DNA of 64,000 nucleotides from Prunus persica (GCF_000346465.2 NC_034009.1:16949088-17013087), one strand, 5' to 3'; shown: positions 24,076 to 36,200, numbered from the stretch's first letter. Numbers and translations: made by a program. The notes: generated by a model from the letters alone, not told the origin.

Positions 24076-24833
24076 TAAATATATTGACACTTGACATGGT
24101 TAAGTCCAATTTTTTTTTTTTTCAATAATCCTATTTCGCTCCCTGATCTTCTCCCTCGCCCCCTCACCCACCTTCTTTCCAATCTCCACCTACCGTAACC
24201 CCTAACCCACACACCCCAAAAAAAATTCTCAACACACCCCCTCCCCACAAGTCCCTCCACTCATATGTCTCTCTTCTCTATTGGAAGACCCATCGAAAAC
24301 CCACCAGATCCTTGCATCTCAGCATCAAATTAGATTTGAGAGTGAATCATGATTATAGGATGGCTTGTACGGCCCAACCTCAAATTATTAAACAATATCA
24401 TTAAATTTCAAAGTTTGGGTAAATTCTAGACTTAATTTGGGTAAATCCAAATTTCAACTTTCAAAGTTTCAACCTTTCAGCTAGAATGGGTTGTGATTGG
24501 GTTGTTAGAGGTGGGTGAGGATGGGTGACTGTTGGGTGAGAATGAAGTGGTGAAGAGGGGTATGGTTGGGGCCAAATTTCTGAGGAAGAAGGGGCAAGCA
24601 GAAGAAAGAGAGAGAAAGAGGGGGGAGGAGAGAGAGTGAGAGAGAGAGAGAGTCAAAACCCGTACAAACGTATAGTTTTTACTAAAGGCATATATGAAAA
24701 TATAATTAATATATTTGTTGTAATTAATGACATTGTTTTAACTGAGAAACAAATGACACATGTCATCAAGAGAACATAGAAGGTCCAAAGGAGAAGGCTA
24801 GAGAGAAGGTTGCTATCATTCCCCTTTCAACAA

Positions 24834-25273
24834 CATAGAATAATAATAAATAGAACTATTTAAGATGTTGGCATATAGAACTCAACCACAGTGCGCAGAG
24901 AAGGAGAAGAGATGCTGGAGTTGGGAAGATGAAGTTCTTCCTAATTTTATGTTTTTGGGAAAATTAATATTGTATTTGTAATTATATGTATAAATATAAA
25001 ACGAATTCGTTAATAACACAAACTTGAATGCAACGCAATGGGGTTAAGACTGTTTATTTGTGAAAGGTGTGGTGGGTAAATGTTCAAATCCCTTTCGTTG
25101 TAAATATTTTCCTCTAATTTTTTCCATTTTAATGCATGTAAAATTACAAAAATACCCTTCTCTTAACGACCTGTTAGCTTAGCTTAACAGGTTCGCTCGT
25201 TTTCAACCCGAATACTTCTCTAGACAGTCAAACCCTTTTCCATTAGTTTTATCCACATTTGCGCGTTAATATA
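24834..25273. other. Spacer between Mutator-like elements
   Basis: AT-rich sequence without a gene. At about 25170-25195 is CTGTTAGCTTAGCTTAACAG, a 20-bp perfect palindrome. Confidence 0.55.
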
Positions 25274-26125
25274 ATGAGACATGGGTTAATCATTTTATTA
25301 GTCCCCCAACTTTGACCGGATTTGCATTTGAGTACCTCAATTTTCAAAATGGTACTCATGGTCCTTCAACTTTAGTTTCGTTTGGATTACTAGTCTCACT
25401 GTTACTTTTGTCAATTTTTTCGTTACATTTAGGGGTAGATGAGTCTTTGCAGGTTGGTTTTGAGGGATAAAAAAGACTTTTACTCTTTTAGAATCTCTGA
25501 TACGAGTATAATTTACCAGAGTACGAACCAAAGAAGAACGAAAAAGCTGAAAAAGAGTGAAAAGACGAAGCTTTCAGACGAAAGGGTTTCTGCTGAAGCT
25601 TTCAAACCAAAGCAAAAAAGGTGAAGAGTTTGAGTTGATTTTGTCTGGGTCATTGTGTATTAAGGCCGACTGGGTCGATACGTGTTGGTTATTTCATTGT
25701 GGGGTCGATAGGTGTTGTCGACAACTTTGATGGAGTTTGAATTTAGGACTTTTGGAGACCCCCATATATACGGTATGCCATGCTAATGGAAGTACAAGGA
25801 ATGCTTTTTTATATGTTAATTGCTTTTTGTTGTTTTGGAATTCTGTCTGTGTCTGCTCAAACTGTGCAGTAATTAAGGGTTTTGTTATTGTCTCTCTTTT
25901 GGGCAAATAAAAAATTGTTTTCTTCTATCTTTATGTCAACATTGAACGCATACCTTGCGTTTTGTTCAAACATTGAGTGCATACTTGGTCCTACTATCCT
26001 TGGTTGAATTTAAGGGTTTGTGGTTCTACTGGTATGATATATGTGAATTGATTGCACAGTTGCACACACAAGCACATTTGGTGGTCCTACTAGTAGAGAT
26101 TTGTGGTCCTACTGGTAGGGTTTAG

Positions 26126-28162
26126 GGAAATGACCCGACCCAAATTCTACTTTGGAATCCGAGTCGAATCCTATGCGTGTCCAACACCTGGCGAGTGTCG
26201 GGTGACCAAAAAGCCTTTCTAAACCAAATCCAAAGAATTCCAAGCTCGACTTCTACAGAAAATTCTGCAGAGTCTCCCCTACAAAACGAATATTTCCCCA
26301 AAACTTCCACCTGTCAAACAAGCATATACAAATACAACCCAACTGCCAGCATGTAAAAAATTATAATAAATAATCAAGCATCATCTCATTCTGGCCTTAT
26401 GCCTCAATAAATTGAATAAAACACTCTACTAACAACATTCAAATCACAATCTTAGAACATCCTCGGAATAGTGTTAGATTTCATAATAACTTAACTGGAC
26501 TACCTTTTATTACCTGACATCATGGCTACACCTTGTAACACTAGGCTGTCTACGTACCCTTACTGAGGGATCAAGCCATACGTAGTTCTTTCCTCTACTC
26601 ATGTCAGTCACACACTGAATAAGTAAGACGTACATTGAACTCCCTTATCTTAGTTTTAAGAATATCTTATAACTGAAATTCTCTCCACCTAGGCGTACCT
26701 CCAATCCTAATCCGTCAACTCCATTAATACTGTCAATACCCTCCTCGCAGGCCGCGGAGATACCACTTTTATCCGGGCTGCAACCTATAACTAACTATCT
26801 ATCCTCGCAAGCCAAGCTGCAATCCTCTCAAGCCTCGGAGATACCGCTTCTATCCGGGCCGCGACCTATAACTAACTATCTATCATTGTAGGGCAAGCTG
26901 TAATCCTCGCTGGCCTCGGAGATACCGCTTCTATTCGGGCCGCAATCCTCCCTCGCAAATCCAGAAGTCCCTAAAGGTTTTAATATGCTTAGGACACATG
27001 TCCCATGAGTTTGGTCTCGATCGAATGATCGGATTGATCACGATCACACGATCAGATGATTACTGTAAACATAGACCTATGGTTGGCATTTTCGGAGTAT
27101 TTGGGTCTCCGATTTACGATCCGTCGAATCCTACACGGTCCTGAGATTATCTAGATCGACATATACGAGAATAACTACGATCCAATGGTTCAAATGTATC
27201 GAACCCGAAAATCGCACAATATGAGAGATCTGATCGGGGCTCAAACGTTGTCTGAATTGAGATCTGCGAATTCCTACAAGCTCGTGAGGACCAAAGGATT
27301 ATTCTAGGACCAAGTGTGGTCCCCACCATGTTGCCCATGCGCAGCCACATGAGTTGGCAAAGCGTGGTTGGCTTGATCAATTCTGATGACCGGAAAACTC
27401 TGTTATTGTAAGCCCAGCTTTCTACCGTAGGTTCATAACGTGATTTGGAGACATTTTGGTTCTTGGAGCTACCCCAAAAACTGGCCAAAAGTGGCCGAAA
27501 TTGTGATCCCAACTTCGGCTAAACTTAGGGTTATAAATCAAACAACCTAGGCTAGAAATGGATCAAATCCTACCCAATCATCAGCTAGAGCTCAAAAAGT
27601 AGGTAAGAAACCATAACTCACTCGACGGATTTGGCCGTCGGAGTCGCCAAAAAACTCTAAAACACCACCGGAAAACTCATCCCTTTTCTAAGCTTCGAAT
27701 CGAGCTCATCGTCACCGAATCGAATCGGGTCTTGGATGGGTTTTGTAGAGGAAGGGAAGAGATTTCGTGAGGGTTGCGGTGGCAACCGAGCTGAGATGGT
27801 GTCTCCAAAGAATGATGGAAGTGGAGGGAATGAAGAAAATAACCAGAAAATCTGGTTAAATCGCAAGGAAGAAGAAGACCCGGCACTGTAGCTGCACTAT
27901 AGCTACAGTAACAATTTTTAAAATTCTCACTATGCCATTTTCATTTCTAGACCTTTTCTCTTTCTTAACAACTCAGAATTGGGCGTGTCGCATGTCTACG
28001 AACTTGTATCATCGAGCTCTACGCAATGGTACCACCCAAATTTCCAAATTCTTTCCCAAACAAAAAGTCAACTTTAAACGCAATAAAATATTCTAGGGGC
28101 AAAATAGTCTTTTAGTAGAATAAATTAATAATTAAAATTTGATTTAGGATCGGGTTGTTACA
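26126..28162 (-). mobile_element. Solo LTR of a Ty3/gypsy element, 2.0 kb, TSD TTTAG
   Basis: On the minus strand it runs from TGTAACAACCCGATCC to GGGTCGGGTCATTTCC; CTAAA (TTTAG on the plus strand) is directly outside both ends (26121-26125 and 28163-28167). It contains GGCTTGATCCCTCAGTAAGG on the minus strand, a block typical of chromovirus-type LTRs, and a small tandem repeat near 26740-26960 (CTCGGAGATACCGCTTCTAT and variants). No internal region remains. The reading frames inside (for example 27147-27512) are not genes. Confidence 0.85.
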
Positions 28163-28194
28163 TTTAGTGTGATTTGTCCTTATTTAGGTGAGCA

Positions 28195-31100
28195 GAGATT
28201 TTAAAAATTGGTGTTGAATATACTGAACTGAGATTATTGCTTCATTTGCAGATAAGGGTGAGTTCTGTACTTTGGAAATTCACCATGAGGGTGTTGTACA
28301 AGATGGGGTGTATAAGGGGGGGACATTGTGCTATTTGGACAACTGTGCGGATGATTATCTATCACTCTTGGATTTAAGGAAAATGGTATAGCGTTAGGAT
28401 ATGAAGTGAACCTAACTAAGAAGGAGATAGGTTTGCAAATATATTGTAAGATGTATGACAACAATGGTGAAACTATTACAAAGTTCATTGACAATGACAG
28501 TGTTGTATGTGACATGGTTAGCTGCATAACAAGTAACAGAGTGTTAGTGTTATACTATACTGACAAAAAAACAAGTGAAAAGACATGGACTCAAACATCT
28601 GTGGAATGACCTAGTTTGCAGAGTGAAGAATACGACTATGAGAGATTTAATGAAGACTAAATGAAGGAGGTTAATGAGGCTTTAGATACTGATGAGCATG
28701 TTGTTTCGCTTGGAGATTGTAAAGCTGCAGTTGATGAAGAAGAAGAAGAGTCAGAGTTTGTGGATAGTGATTATGAGTTTAGTGAAGATGAGGAGGCAAA
28801 CAAAGGTTGTAATGTGGACGCATCAATATGCCTTGTGATGAAGAAGTGAATGTTGAGACTGAAACACAAGGGCAAGGAGAGATTTTTTATGATGGGGCAA
28901 ATTCTGATACTTTATATTCTGATGGGAACACCTCAGATGATGAGAATACCAATCGACATGTGACAAAAAAGCAAAGGATTCGCCTACCAAAGTTCAAGCA
29001 ATATAGGAGAGCTACTGACCTTAAAAATCCATAGTTTCATTTGGGGATGCAATTTGCAAATTGGGAGCACTTGAAAGAAGGAATAAATAGTATGCCATTG
29101 TAAACGGCAAGCTGCCGAAATTTGATACAAATGACAAGAGGAGGGTGAAGGTTCTGTGTCATGGATCTGGGAACTATGCATTTGTTCTTTATGCATCTAG
29201 GATTGATAAAGAGGAATCCACTTTTGTAGTAAAGGCTATAGATACTAAACATACACGTGGCAGAGTAGACAGGTTGAGATATGCTAATTCAACATGGATT
29301 TCAGAAAGATTTTGTGATAAGATGAGAAAAATCCTAATTGGACTGTAGGGCAACTTCAAGATGAGGTGAGGGAACACTATGCAATGAATGTTACACAGAA
29401 CCAAGTGTATAGGGCAAAAAAATTGGCCAAGAAGGTCATTCAAGGTTCGTACAAGGAACAATACAATAGATTAAGGGATTATGCAGAGCAAATTAAGAAG
29501 ACCATCCCTGGAAATACTGTGGTAATTAAAACTGAACTAGTAGGTGATGATGCATTGTTTGAACGGGTTTATATTTGTTTAGCTGGTTCTAAAAAGGGTG
29601 TAGGCCTGTCGTAGGTGTTGATGGGTGCCACTTAAAAGGACCCTGCTCAGGGCAGATCTTAACTGCAGTTGGTGTTGATGGGAACAATGGTATGTTCCCA
29701 TTGGCCTATGCTGTAGTTGAAATAGAAAGCAAAAGTAGTTGGATATGGTTTATAGAGTTCTTAATTGCAGACTTGGGGATCCAAAATGGTTTGGCATGGG
29801 TGTTTATAAGTGATAAATAGAATGGGCTAATTCCTGCTATGAAAACAGTTTTACCAAATACTGAACACAGAATGTGCGTGAGACATTTGTATAACAACTT
29901 CAAAGGCCAGCACACATGACTTGCTCTAAAACATTTGCTATGGGCAGCTGCAAGGGCAACCACATTGCCTTGGTGGTAAGCAGAGATGGATAATCTGAAA
30001 ACGGAGGATGCAGATGCTTGGGGGTGGCTAATTGAGAGGCCTGCAAAAAATTGGTCAAGATCTCATTTTGCAACACACTATAAGCCAATCCTAACATGCC
30101 TTGAGAGAATAAGGATATATATTATGATTAGGATGGCTAATAGAAGGGCTTCTTGTCAACATTGAAGGTATATTGTTGGTCCTAGAATCTTCAACATAAT
30201 AGAGAAAAATAAGTTGGCATCAAGTCAATCCATACCAAGGTTGGTTGGGGAGAAGAAATATCAAATAAGTCATATGTATGAGGGAGAATTTGCTGTAGAT
30301 CTAAGAGCAAATACTTGCTCTTGTAGAAGATGGGACTTATGTGGGATTTCTTGCCCACATGCAATTTCTGCTATTTTCCAAAGAAATGAAGACATAGAGG
30401 ATTATGTGGAGAAATTGTACAAGAAAAAGGCTTACTTAAAAACATATGGTCCTATCATTGGACCTGGTCCTTCCATTGACCAATGGCCAAGGAGTTGTTT
30501 ACCTGCAATTAAGCCTCCCAACTTCATAATCCAACATGGAAGGCCAAGGAAGGTAGGGACAAAAGAACCAGGGGAGGTGGAAATACCAGCTCCAGTACCT
30601 CCAAATCCAAAATCACCGAACTGGAAACCACAACTTACAAGGCGCAGATGAATCTTTATCAAGATTCGGTGCACAAGATGTGGTCAAGAAAGACACAACA
30701 GAAGAGGATTTGAAAGGGTCCAACAGGTAAAAGCTGCCCTAAGATTCCTTGCCTTGATGGTATGACCTAAAACCTAACCTAATCTAATTTTTTAATGATT
30801 CCAGATGCAAGCTGAAGAAGGCCAAGCTCCAGCTCCCCAAGGGCAAGCCCAAGTTCCAGCTTCCCAAGCCTATGCTCCAGCTCTCCAAGCCCAAGCCCAA
30901 CTAGTAAGTGATATTGAACCAGGTCTGATTTGTCATTCAATAACCTCAATGTTTATAACTAAAACTGAAACTTTGCTTGTAGGTGGCAGCAACCAGAGGG
31001 GTAGAGATAGAGGGAGAATGAGAGGCTTAGGAAGATCATCATCTCAACCTCAAGCCCAAGCCCAAGTCCAAGTCCAAGGCCAAACTGAAGCCTTTTCTGC

Positions 31101-31556
31101 AAATATCCAAGCAAGGGCAGTAATTAGACCAAATCAAATGGCCCAACATGTAAGTGATATTTGAAGATGGTTTGATATTCACATGTTCTTATGTCATTTG
31201 TATAACATCAATCACATATGTGAACATTTGCTTGTAGGTGGTAGCAACTAGGGGTGGTACAAGTAGAGGGAGAATAAGAGGCTTAGGAAGATCATCATCT
31301 CAACCTCAACCTCATGTATTACCTCCAAATATCCAAGGAAGTGCACCAATTGGACCAAATCAAATGGCCCAACTTGTAAGTCATAGTTGAATATGGTTTC
31401 ATACTCATATTTTCTTATGTCATTTGAATAACCTCAATCACTTCTGTCAATGTTTGCTTATAGGTTGCATCAACTAGGGGTGGTAGAGGGAGAGGGAGAA
31501 TGAGAGGCTTTGGAAGATCATCATCTCAACCAGTGAGCAAAAAGAGAGTCACTTGA
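28195..31556 (+). pseudogene. MuDR-type transposase (mudrA) with SWIM zinc finger, decayed
   Basis: Fragments in order: an N-terminal domain seen in plant MULE transposases (LEIHHEGVVQDGVYKGGTL at about 28265-28320); an acidic stretch (28720-28990); the MuDR DNA-binding region (KVLCHGSGNYAFVLYASRID, 29148); the MULE transposase core (VVGVDGCHLKGPCSGQILTA at about 29610-29670, then IWFIEFLIADLGIQNG, HRMCVRHLYNNFKGQH); and a SWIM finger with CSCRRWDLCGISCPHAISAI (30316-30375). A proline/RG-rich tail with three introns ends at about 31556. Stops interrupt the core (for example TAG at 29818-29820, where the family has Gln) and at least two frame shifts are present. The protein is dead as it stands. 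Confidence 0.85.
30903..31556 (+). repeat. Tandem exon-intron repeat in the transposase 3' end
   Basis: Three successive units each consist of an intron of 80-90 bp (starting GTAAGT, ending TTGTAG or TTATAG, at about 30903-30983, 31150-31236 and 31376-31463) and an exon coding an Arg/Gly/Ser-rich peptide with MRGLGRSSSQPQ- or IRGLGRSSSQPQ-like sequence. Introns as well as exons are similar between units, so whole exon-intron units were duplicated. Confidence 0.8.
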
Positions 31557-31559
31557 ACA

Positions 31560-32178
31560 ACCAATGGTGCATCATCTTCACAGCCACCAAGATGAATGGT
31601 GTTTTGTAACTGTTTTGGGGATACCTTTTGAGACTTAAACTATGTTGTGACTGCTATTTTGGGGATACCTTTTGAGACTTAAACATGGCCCTTTTGGTGA
31701 TTAAGTGTGTTTTGTACTCTGTTTGAGTAACAAGTTATCATTTTAGAACATGTGGTGGATTTGGGGATGTATTAAACATGTCATATGATTGCACTTTTCC
31801 AGAAAAGGCTCTATCTATGAACATTTGAATTTGTAGTGAATGCAAGTTTCACTCTTCTGCTTATGTGAAAGGTTGCTCTACTATTTCATGTGCATTTGTG
31901 TGCCTTAATTTTAACAAGTCTTGTATGCAGATTGAGGTCAATGAATTTGGAATTACAACATTGCAAATAACCAAAGTTTTCAAAATCCATAAGCCTTTTG
32001 CATAACTAATAACATTACAAGATTGCATAACTAATTTCAGAAATTATATTAGCTCCAAAATGGTTTTCATTGCCCTTACTCCCATACATTTTCCAGACAT
32101 GTTCAACACTATGATCATCATCATCACAATGGCCATAAATAAAACACAAGCGCCCATACTCATCCTACATTCTCTTTG
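31560..32178. other. Intergenic region between the two convergent genes of the Mutator-like element
   Basis: It contains a short tandem duplication near 31600-31685 (GGGGATACCTTTTGAGACTT twice). The small frames here are not recognisable. Confidence 0.6.
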
Positions 32179-32706
32179 TCAATGCCTCATCATATTGTCT
32201 TCCAGCAAAAGTCTAAGCCTTCTGTTGTCTCTGATTGCATAATCCAACTCCTTCTTATTTTCTTCAATTATGCCCTCCATTTCCAAGTTTCGAGCTTCTA
32301 AGGATTGAAGTGTGTTGACCACAACATTTTTTCTCTCTTCTGTCTCCCTCATTTCAGTCTCCATCATTCTTATTCTTCTAAGCAAACTAGGCACCACATT
32401 CTTCCCTCTTGTACATGTCTCCTTGTCCAACCACCTAAAATAATGCTCTCCAACTCTGTTTTTCTACTTCGTTATTATCAAATTTTTCATCACAACAAAA
32501 TCTGAACATAATACCAATTTTGTGCATAAACCCAAAAATCTAAAATTGTTTCCCTGGTTGTTGTCACAAACCTCAAAGCGTCTTCCTGGATTCATGTCCG
32601 TCCATGAAGTCCTCGATTTGATCAAACTCCCACAATGACAATACTTCACTGATTTGGGGCTTTGGTTAGATTCCATTGATGATGTTTGAGACATATCACT
32701 TGCCAT
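32179..32706 (-). CDS. GRF-type zinc-finger, coiled-coil protein carried by the Mutator-like element
   Basis: Minus strand, two exons: about 32706-32532 and about 32455-32179; the exact splice sites are not certain. Exon 1 starts MASDMSQTSSMESNQSPKSV and contains a GRF zinc finger: KYCHCGSLIKSRTSWTDMNP followed by GRRFEVC. Exon 2 has WLDKETCTRGKNVVPSLLRR followed by a heptad-rich coiled coil to the stop. Small plant proteins with this GRF-plus-coiled-coil layout are known and are largely uncharacterised. Here the gene lies inside the element, convergent to the transposase, in the place a second Mutator gene would occupy. A nucleic-acid-binding accessory role is only an inference. No stop codon interrupts the two exons, in contrast to the transposase. 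Confidence 0.68.
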
Positions 32707-33061
32707 CCTTCGAACTAATCTGCTCTCCAAGCTTCCAAACTTGACGATTTCAACTTTTACTCAGCCAATATGCGAGTTGCAGAAGGATTGCAACTTTTGG
32801 TTCTTTAGGTTTTCGGCGGCAGGCTCTCGAAGATCTATTTCAGAGGGAAGACAAGTTGTAGAAGGGGGATAATAAAATTAACATGAAAAGACCCATCTAC
32901 CCCCAAATGTAACGAAAACATTGACAGAAGTAACGGTGGGACTAGTAATCTAAATGAAACTAAAGTTGAAGGACCGTGGGTACCATTTTGAAAATTGAGG
33001 TACTCAAATGCAAATTCGGTCAAAGTTGAAGGACTAATAAAACGATGAATCCATGAGACAT

Positions 33062-33271
33062 TGTTTTGTTTAGGAAATTTACGCCTCAGTAGCCTGTTCT
33101 GCTTTACCAAAAGACAGTTTTGGGGTTTCGACCGAAAAAAAGAGAGACAGTTTTGGGGATTCTGCGTGCATATATATATATAGATACAAATTTCGTTGTC
33201 TGCGTATTGATATATACAGATTTCAGCTGTTTTTATTCTCTAACCTCTGTAAAACCCTAACCCTTGCTTCA
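33062..33271 (+). promoter_or_regulatory. Remaining promoter and 5' leader of the isoleucyl-tRNA synthetase gene
   Basis: Only about 210 bp separate the Mutator-like element from the start codon. A TATA-like tract (TATATATATAGATA) lies at about 33172-33186. AAACCCTAA, a telo-box as found in promoters of plant translation-machinery genes, is at 33252-33260, 12 bp before the ATG. AGACAGTTTTGGGG occurs twice (about 33111 and 33145). Any promoter part further upstream has been displaced to the far side of the transposons. Confidence 0.6.
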
Positions 33272-36200
33272 ATGGAGGAAGTCTGCGAGGGCAAAGACTT
33301 CTCCTTCCCCAAGCAAGAGGACACCATTCTCAATCTGTGGTCCGAAATCAAGGCGTTCGAAACTCAGTTGGCTCGCACTGAGGGCCTGCCCGAGTACGTC
33401 TTCTATGACGGTCCTCCATTCGCCACGGGCCTCCCACACTATGGCCACATATTGGCCGGCACCATCAAAGATATCATTACTCGATTTTTCTCGATGACCG
33501 GCCACCACGTCATCCGCCGCTTCGGCTGGGATTGCCATGGCCTGCCCGTCGAGAACGAGATTGATCGGATGCTCGGCATCAAGCGCCGAGACGATGTGCT
33601 GAAGATGGGGATTGATAAGTATAATGAGAAGTGTAGGGGCATTGTTACTAGGTACGTGGAGGAGTGGGAGAAGGTTATTACGCGAACTGGGCGCTGGATT
33701 GATTTCAAAAACGATTATAAGACTATGGACTTGAAGTTTATGGAGAGTGTTTGGTGGGTTTTTGCTCAGTTATTTCAAAAGGGTCTTGTTTATAAAGGCT
33801 TCAAGGTTGGTTGGTTGGTTGCATTGTGTTTTCTTTTGGTTTTCTTCAACTGGGTATTGAGAATTTCTGAATTAAACAGGTTTTGGTCATTAGTGGTGGG
33901 AGATGACATAATTGTTTTTCTTTTTTGTAGGTCATGCCATACAGTACTGGCTGCAAGACACCGCTCTCCAATTTTGAGGCCGGTCAAGAATATAGGGTTT
34001 GTGATACTTCTGTTGATATTTTATACAAATTTTGCTGAATTAATTCTATCTTTGTTTGTATTGCTGTTGTTGAATCTTGTTAATGTGATGAGATCGTGTA
34101 TTTTTCGTTTCCATGGTTTTCCACTGGTGAAACTAGGAATTTGTCTGCGTTATTGCTCTACCATTAATTCAACCTTTTGTTTTCTTTCCTATCGTGTTTA
34201 AGAATCTCCTATCATATTTGACATCTATGGAGTAACACAGGATGTTCCTGATCCTGAAATTATGGTGGCTTTTCCAATTGTCGGAGATCTGCAAAAGGCT
34301 AATTTTGTGGCTTGGACAACTACTCCATGGACCCTTCCTAGCAATTTAGCCCTATGTGTCAATGCAAATTTCACTTACGTGAAGGTCAGTTACTTTGTCA
34401 CTTAATTTTGCTGCTATAACAGTAGTTTTGATATGTATTTTCTATTTTGCTTTTTTAAAAGTGTATCCATTTATTTATTTGTTTCAATGTCACTTTGACC
34501 ATATCATGCAAAGTTAAACCCATATTGGCGCGTAAACTGTTTTTCTTTTAATTTTTGTCATAATAAAATATCCTGGCCACCTAGTGGTTATCATACTATT
34601 TTGTGATGTCATTAATTTTTTTTTCAACTTTATTCATGTATTTTTTATGCTATATCACTTGAGAATCTAATTTGAGGTGGGAAAAAATTAGGTTCGCAAC
34701 AAGTACTCCGGAAAAGTATATGTTGTTGCTGAATCTCGGTTGTCAGCTCTTCCGAGTGATAAACCAAAAGAAAATGTTGCAAATGGATCTGTTGATGATT
34801 CAAAAAAGCTCAATTCCAAGACCAAGGGATCCTCAGGTGGGAAAAAAGAAACTGTTGATACTTCATATGAAGTATTGGAGAAAATCTCTGGGGCTTCATT
34901 AGTGGGAAAGAAGTGAGTACTTCTGTTCCTTATTTTTTCAAATTATTGTCAGATTGGAGTTTAGTCTGTGGTTTCTTTAGTTTATTTAGTTCATGTAGTT
35001 ATTTATGCATATCACAATTATAAAGAGACTGTGAACTGCAGGTATGAACCACTGTTTGACTACTTTAAGGAGTTCTCTGATGTGGCATTCAGAGTTGTTG
35101 CCGACAACTACGTAACTGATGACAGTGGTACTGGTGTTGTTCATTGTGCTCCTGCATTTGGTGAAGATGATTATCGTGTTTGCCTGGAAAATAAAGTAAT
35201 CAATAAGGTATGCACCCGGATGCATGTAAATGTTATAATATCAAGGGTTGAAATTTTCTGCATCTTCAAGTTCTCTTTGATTTTCAAGACTCTGCGGAAC
35301 TTCCCTTTACTGCTTTAATGGTGTTGAAAGTCCCGAAGAAATTTTCCCCTTAAGTGGCCTATTAAATTAAATATTTTCCCCGAGAAATTTAAACATCTCA
35401 ATTGTTGCAGTTTACTTTCAGGCCCATGTTTTTTATGTTTGCCTTTGTTTTTTTTGCATGTAGGGAGAGAACTTGATTGTAGCAGTTGATGATGATGGAT
35501 GCTTCACGGAAAGAATTACTGACTTCAGTGGGCGCTATGTCAAGGATGCAGATAAAGCCATTATTGAAGCAGTGAAGGTACTAGACAGTTTACACACACA
35601 TATAAGTAGGGTGGTTTACTTATCCAACCCCCACTCAACAAGAAGAAAAGATATAGCTATGCCATTCAACTTTGAGAAGAAATAGACTTTTACAGAAATG
35701 TTCAGTTTTATCTTCATCATTTAAACATGTTTTGACATCAAATAATGTCTAGGTTCATGTGTTCTGATGCTAGTTATTATTATTGTTCTTCTTGTTGTCA
35801 TCATCATTAGTTGAAGGATCATAGTAAATAAAGTGAAAAAAATAGAAATCAGAATCCTCTTCAGTGTGTGGATGTTCTATTCTCATGGCGATTTATTTGC
35901 CAACAGATGATTTTGTACTTTTTGTACCTCGTGTATTGCTTTTCTCCTCTGTTCTGATGTAATTCTTCGTATTTGCTCAGGTAAACGGAAGGCTAGTGAA
36001 GTCTGGAACCTTTACCCACTCTTATCCTTTTTGCTGGAGATCTAAAACTCCACTCATTTACAGAGCTGTTCCAAGCTGGTAACTGCAGTTTTAACTAGCT
36101 AATCTCATACTTCAGTTTTATACTCTGTTAACTTTTTATATATTAAAAGCTCAGTTTTCATTGGTCAATTGTTTTTTTGGTAGATTCTGTTCAAACAGAT

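Larger units (their letters stand above)
22718..24824. mobile_element. Non-autonomous Mutator-like element enclosing a Harbinger/Tourist-like element
   Basis: The left end GAGGAATGCTAGCAACATTT and the right end (reverse complement) GGGGAATGATAGCAACCTTC continue as matching arms for about 130 bp with GACATGTGTCATTT near both ends. Flanking 9-mers TTTCAATAA (22709-22717) and TTTCAACAA (24825-24833) differ by one base. Without the nested 1.2 kb element it is about 0.9 kb. It has no transposase. Confidence 0.72.
25283..33052 (+). mobile_element. Formerly autonomous Mutator-like element, 7.8 kb, perfect 9-bp TSD
   Basis: Left end GGGTTAATCATTTTATTAGT and right end (reverse complement) GGATTCATCGTTTTATTAGT are the start of inverted repeats of about 165 bp. 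ATGAGACAT lies on both sides (25274-25282 and 33053-33061). Inside are a mudrA-type transposase pseudogene on the plus strand (28195-31556), a convergent GRF zinc-finger gene on the minus strand (32179-32706), and a solo LTR (26126-28162) in the transposase 5' region. The element ends 220 bp before the start codon of the isoleucyl-tRNA synthetase gene. Confidence 0.9.

Noticed and set aside
25700..25906. Short frames at the left of the 7.8 kb Mutator-like element as a gene
   Set aside because: No recognisable protein; this is the non-coding 5' part of the element before the solo LTR.
27147..27512. 121-codon minus-strand frame
   Set aside because: Lies within a solo LTR, where no coding sequence is expected, and resembles no known protein.
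33272..34201. A 309-codon open frame as a separate short protein
   Set aside because: It is exon 1 of the synthetase gene reading through intron 1; splicing at 33805 joins it to conserved exon 2.
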